Shown here: in pieces, positions 4,189 through 6,014 of the stretch
Layout: each line of letters starts with the position of its first letter
Position numbering within the stretch: position 1 is the stretch's first letter
From: an uncultured Chloroflexota bacterium
Lineage (GTDB): Bacteria > Chloroflexota > Dehalococcoidia > UBA3495
Reading direction: 5' to 3'
Length of the DNA: 6,014 nt
NCBI GenBank assembly: GCA_913031095.1
Contig: CAJWGH010000073.1
Span: forward strand, 1-6,014
Translations under genes and position numbers: made by a program
Notes under the pieces: generated by a model
The model's input: the letters and a program-made list of their open reading frames with translations, nothing else
Database searches by the model: none
What the model was told of the DNA's origin: nothing

Positions 4189-5922
4189 TTACTTTCCTGC
4201 TATCTCCGCCCGCAATTTCTCCGTAGCAGCCACGTCTAACACCAGCGTTATTTCATCCACTACAACACCATACTCTCGGCGCACGTACTCTGTGGACAGT
4301 TTCTCTTGCTCTACGTCATCTGCGACGGCGTGCATGTCCCGTTCTAGAGGGTTTCCGTATCCGCCAGCTCCTGCTTGGACCACCCGGTATAGATCGCCCT
4401 TCTTCAGTTGGCGAAGGGTCTTGCCCGGGAGTTTTTCTTCTTGGTCGGTTCCAGGGTTCAGATAGTTCTCAGTAGGAGTGCCAGGCTTGCCGCCGAGCAC
4501 GCCCCAGGGAGTGAAGTCGGTGCGGTCGGAGCGCAACTGGAACGTGGCGTCCTCGGCTAAGAGCCGGAATTCGCGCTGGATACCCAGACCTCCCCTATAT
4601 TTGCCAGCGCCGCCGGTGTCGGGGACAAAACCGTAACGTTCCACAAGCAAAGGTTGTTCCGATTCGATGCTCTCGATAGGTGTGTTGGCCATGTTTAAGA
4701 TGGGTGCGGCCAACCCGTCAGCTCCGTCCAAGGCTGGTCCGCCGCCGCGAGGGCCATCATTAGCAAACTCCAGGTAGACCCAGGCTTTGCGGTTGGGGTG
4801 ATAGCCACCCCAGCTGACGCCAATCTCGCCTCCGCCCCAGGCAGCTGGTACCTTGCCGGGCATAGCCTGTGCCATTGCCCCGAAAATGGTCTGGCAGATA
4901 CGGAAACCCGCGAGGCCTCTGGCTGCTACAGGCGCTGGGTGCTGCGGATTAACGAAGCAACCTTCCGGGGCTGTGATGTTGAAGGGCCGGAAGAATCCGC
5001 TGTTGGATTGGATGGCAGGGTCGATGAGGCATTTCATCACGGCATATACGTTAGACTTTGTGTAAGCGAAGTTAGGGTTGATGGAGCCCTTGGCCTGAGG
5101 CGAGGTTCCCTCAAAGTCGACGAAAAACTCATCACCAGAGATCTTCACCTTGGCGTGAATCTTTATAGGCTGCGGGTCGATGCCGTCGTTGTCTATGTAA
5201 TCGGTAAACTCCCACTCCCCCTGGGGTAATTGCTCAATCTCGGCCCTGGTCAACCTCTCGGTGGTATCCAATATATCGGTCATGTAGCTCTTGAGTTCTT
5301 CAAGACCGTAGTCGTCCACGAGTCGCAGCAAATCCCGCTCACCAAACCGGACAGCTGCCAGCAGCGCTTGTACGTCGCCGAGCACTTTGTCTGGTACTCG
5401 GACGTTCTTCTCGAGTATGCGCCATACGGCCTGGTTTAGCTCACCTTTGGCGTAGAGCTTCAGAGGCGGCAGGATCAGACCTTCCTGAAAGATCTCAGTG
5501 TTGTCGCAAGCATTGCCCCCGGCAACGCGCCCGCCGATGTCGGTTTGGTGACCTATACAACAGCTCCAGCCCACAAGCACTTCGTTTTTGAAGATGGGCT
5601 TGAACAGGAAGATATCAGGCAAGTGGCTCGCGCCCTCGTATGGGTCGTTATTGGCGAATATATCTCCTGGTTGCACGTCATCGCCAAAGGCGGTCATCAC
5701 GCCTTCCAGCGCCGGGGCCATGGAACCCAGGTGGGGCGGCAGTGTCAGTCCCTGGGCCACCTGCTGTCCCTCGGCGTTGAACAACGATGTCGAAAAATCC
5801 ATGCCGTGTTTGATCACTGCAGACCTTGCCGTTCGAACCACGGTTAACGCCATAGTGTCGGCGATGCTCATCAGCGCATTCTTGATGACTTCTCTGGTGA
5901 CCGGGTCAGTAACCTGTTGCAT
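4189..5922 (-). CDS. hyuB: Hydantoinase B/oxoprolinase-family protein (HyuB-type subunit)
   Basis: A 577-residue protein spanning the whole Hydantoinase_B family (usual length 500-600). The family includes the B subunit of ATP-dependent N-methylhydantoinase, the C-terminal half of 5-oxoprolinase, and subunits of acetone and acetophenone carboxylases. These work in the cytoplasm with a HyuA-type ATP-using partner, so substrate cannot be assigned from this subunit alone. Visible marks: DP.TREVI at the N-terminus (6-13), NNDPYEGASHLPD (91-103, usually NDPYxGGTHLPD), GHQTDIGG (124-131, where H125 and D128 are probable metal ligands), DFEGTSPQ (269-276), GGAGKYRGGLG (437-447), GGKPG (477-481) and GAGGYGNPLER (518-528) near the C-terminus. 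AAAGGA (5930-5935) lies seven bases before the ATG. No HyuA partner is downstream, where the gene meets a terminator and the convergent cupin gene; a partner could lie beyond the right edge. The gene is intact. Confidence 0.93.
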   Translation of the reverse strand: MQQVTDPVTREVIKNALMSIADTMALTVVRTARSAVIKHGMDFSTSLFNAEGQQVAQGLTLPPHLGSMAPALEGVMTAFGDDVQPGDIFANNDPYEGASHLPDIFLFKPIFKNEVLVGWSCCIGHQTDIGGRVAGGNACDNTEIFQEGLILPPLKLYAKGELNQAVWRILEKNVRVPDKVLGDVQALLAAVRFGERDLLRLVDDYGLEELKSYMTDILDTTERLTRAEIEQLPQGEWEFTDYIDNDGIDPQPIKIHAKVKISGDEFFVDFEGTSPQAKGSINPNFAYTKSNVYAVMKCLIDPAIQSNSGFFRPFNITAPEGCFVNPQHPAPVAARGLAGFRICQTIFGAMAQAMPGKVPAAWGGGEIGVSWGGYHPNRKAWVYLEFANDGPRGGGPALDGADGLAAPILNMANTPIESIESEQPLLVERYGFVPDTGGAGKYRGGLGIQREFRLLAEDATFQLRSDRTDFTPWGVLGGKPGTPTENYLNPGTDQEEKLPGKTLRQLKKGDLYRVVQAGAGGYGNPLERDMHAVADDVEQEKLSTEYVRREYGVVVDEITLVLDVAATEKLRAEIAGK

Positions 5923-6014
5923 CAGATATTCCTTTGGTTGCCTTTAGTTTATCGTTTCTACAAGGCCGCAAAATGGTTTGAAAACCCGCCTCTGCGGATA
6001 ATTTCGGTTATTTG

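Noticed and set aside
4798..5947. Plus-strand frames opposite the HyuB gene
   Set aside because: They are antisense to an intact 577-residue family protein and have no motif of their own.
5984..5998. CCGC/GCGG hairpin upstream of the HyuB gene
   Set aside because: A 4-bp stem is below what chance gives in DNA of this composition.
5958..6014. Minus-strand frame open from the window edge for 18 codons to TAG, as a possible HyuA C-terminus
   Set aside because: A second frame is also open over this stretch, the residues do not resemble a HyuA end, and 18 codons are too few to call.

Overview
The window reads as ordinary bacterial chromosome: moderate-to-slightly-high GC, clear Shine-Dalgarno sites and short gene spacing. 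It holds six genes supported by sequence. The gene content is typical of uncultured Chloroflexota (SAR202/Dehalococcoidia-like), which are known for many luciferase-like monooxygenases, hydantoinase/oxoprolinase proteins and Asp-box propellers. This placement is inferred from family content only; there is no taxonomic marker gene here. I see no mobile element, CRISPR array, tRNA, rRNA or phage gene.

Layout. Positions 1-94 hold a possible 3' end of a plus-strand gene and a strong hairpin terminator (45-78). A luciferase-like (LLM) flavin-dependent monooxygenase lies at 95-1291 on the minus strand. It diverges from a small GlcG/HbpS-type (DUF336) protein at 1543-1932 on the plus strand; their shared intergenic region has a good sigma70-type promoter for the LLM gene and a leader with alternative hairpins. 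Converging on the GlcG-like gene is a tiny gene for a 43-residue, very basic protein (1978-2109, minus). Next is a seven-Asp-box beta-propeller protein (2306-3283, minus) with a perfect 16-bp terminator stem behind it. It diverges from a cysteine-dioxygenase-like cupin (3522-4103, plus) across about 240 bp that carry two inverted repeats overlapping candidate promoters. The cupin gene converges on a hydantoinase B/oxoprolinase-family protein (4189-5922, minus) across a bidirectional terminator (4127-4161).

How the genes may work together. No operon is evident: every gene has its own Shine-Dalgarno site, neighbours are mostly divergent or convergent, and terminators separate them. The catalytic genes (flavin monooxygenase, cupin metalloenzyme, HyuB-type subunit) suit breakdown of recalcitrant organic molecules, but the sequence does not show one pathway. 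The best leads are the cupin, which keeps three metal-binding histidines but lacks the other catalytic residues of cysteine dioxygenase; the signal-less seven-bladed propeller; the 43-residue basic protein; and the structured control regions. I did not find convincing evidence of a new multi-gene system.
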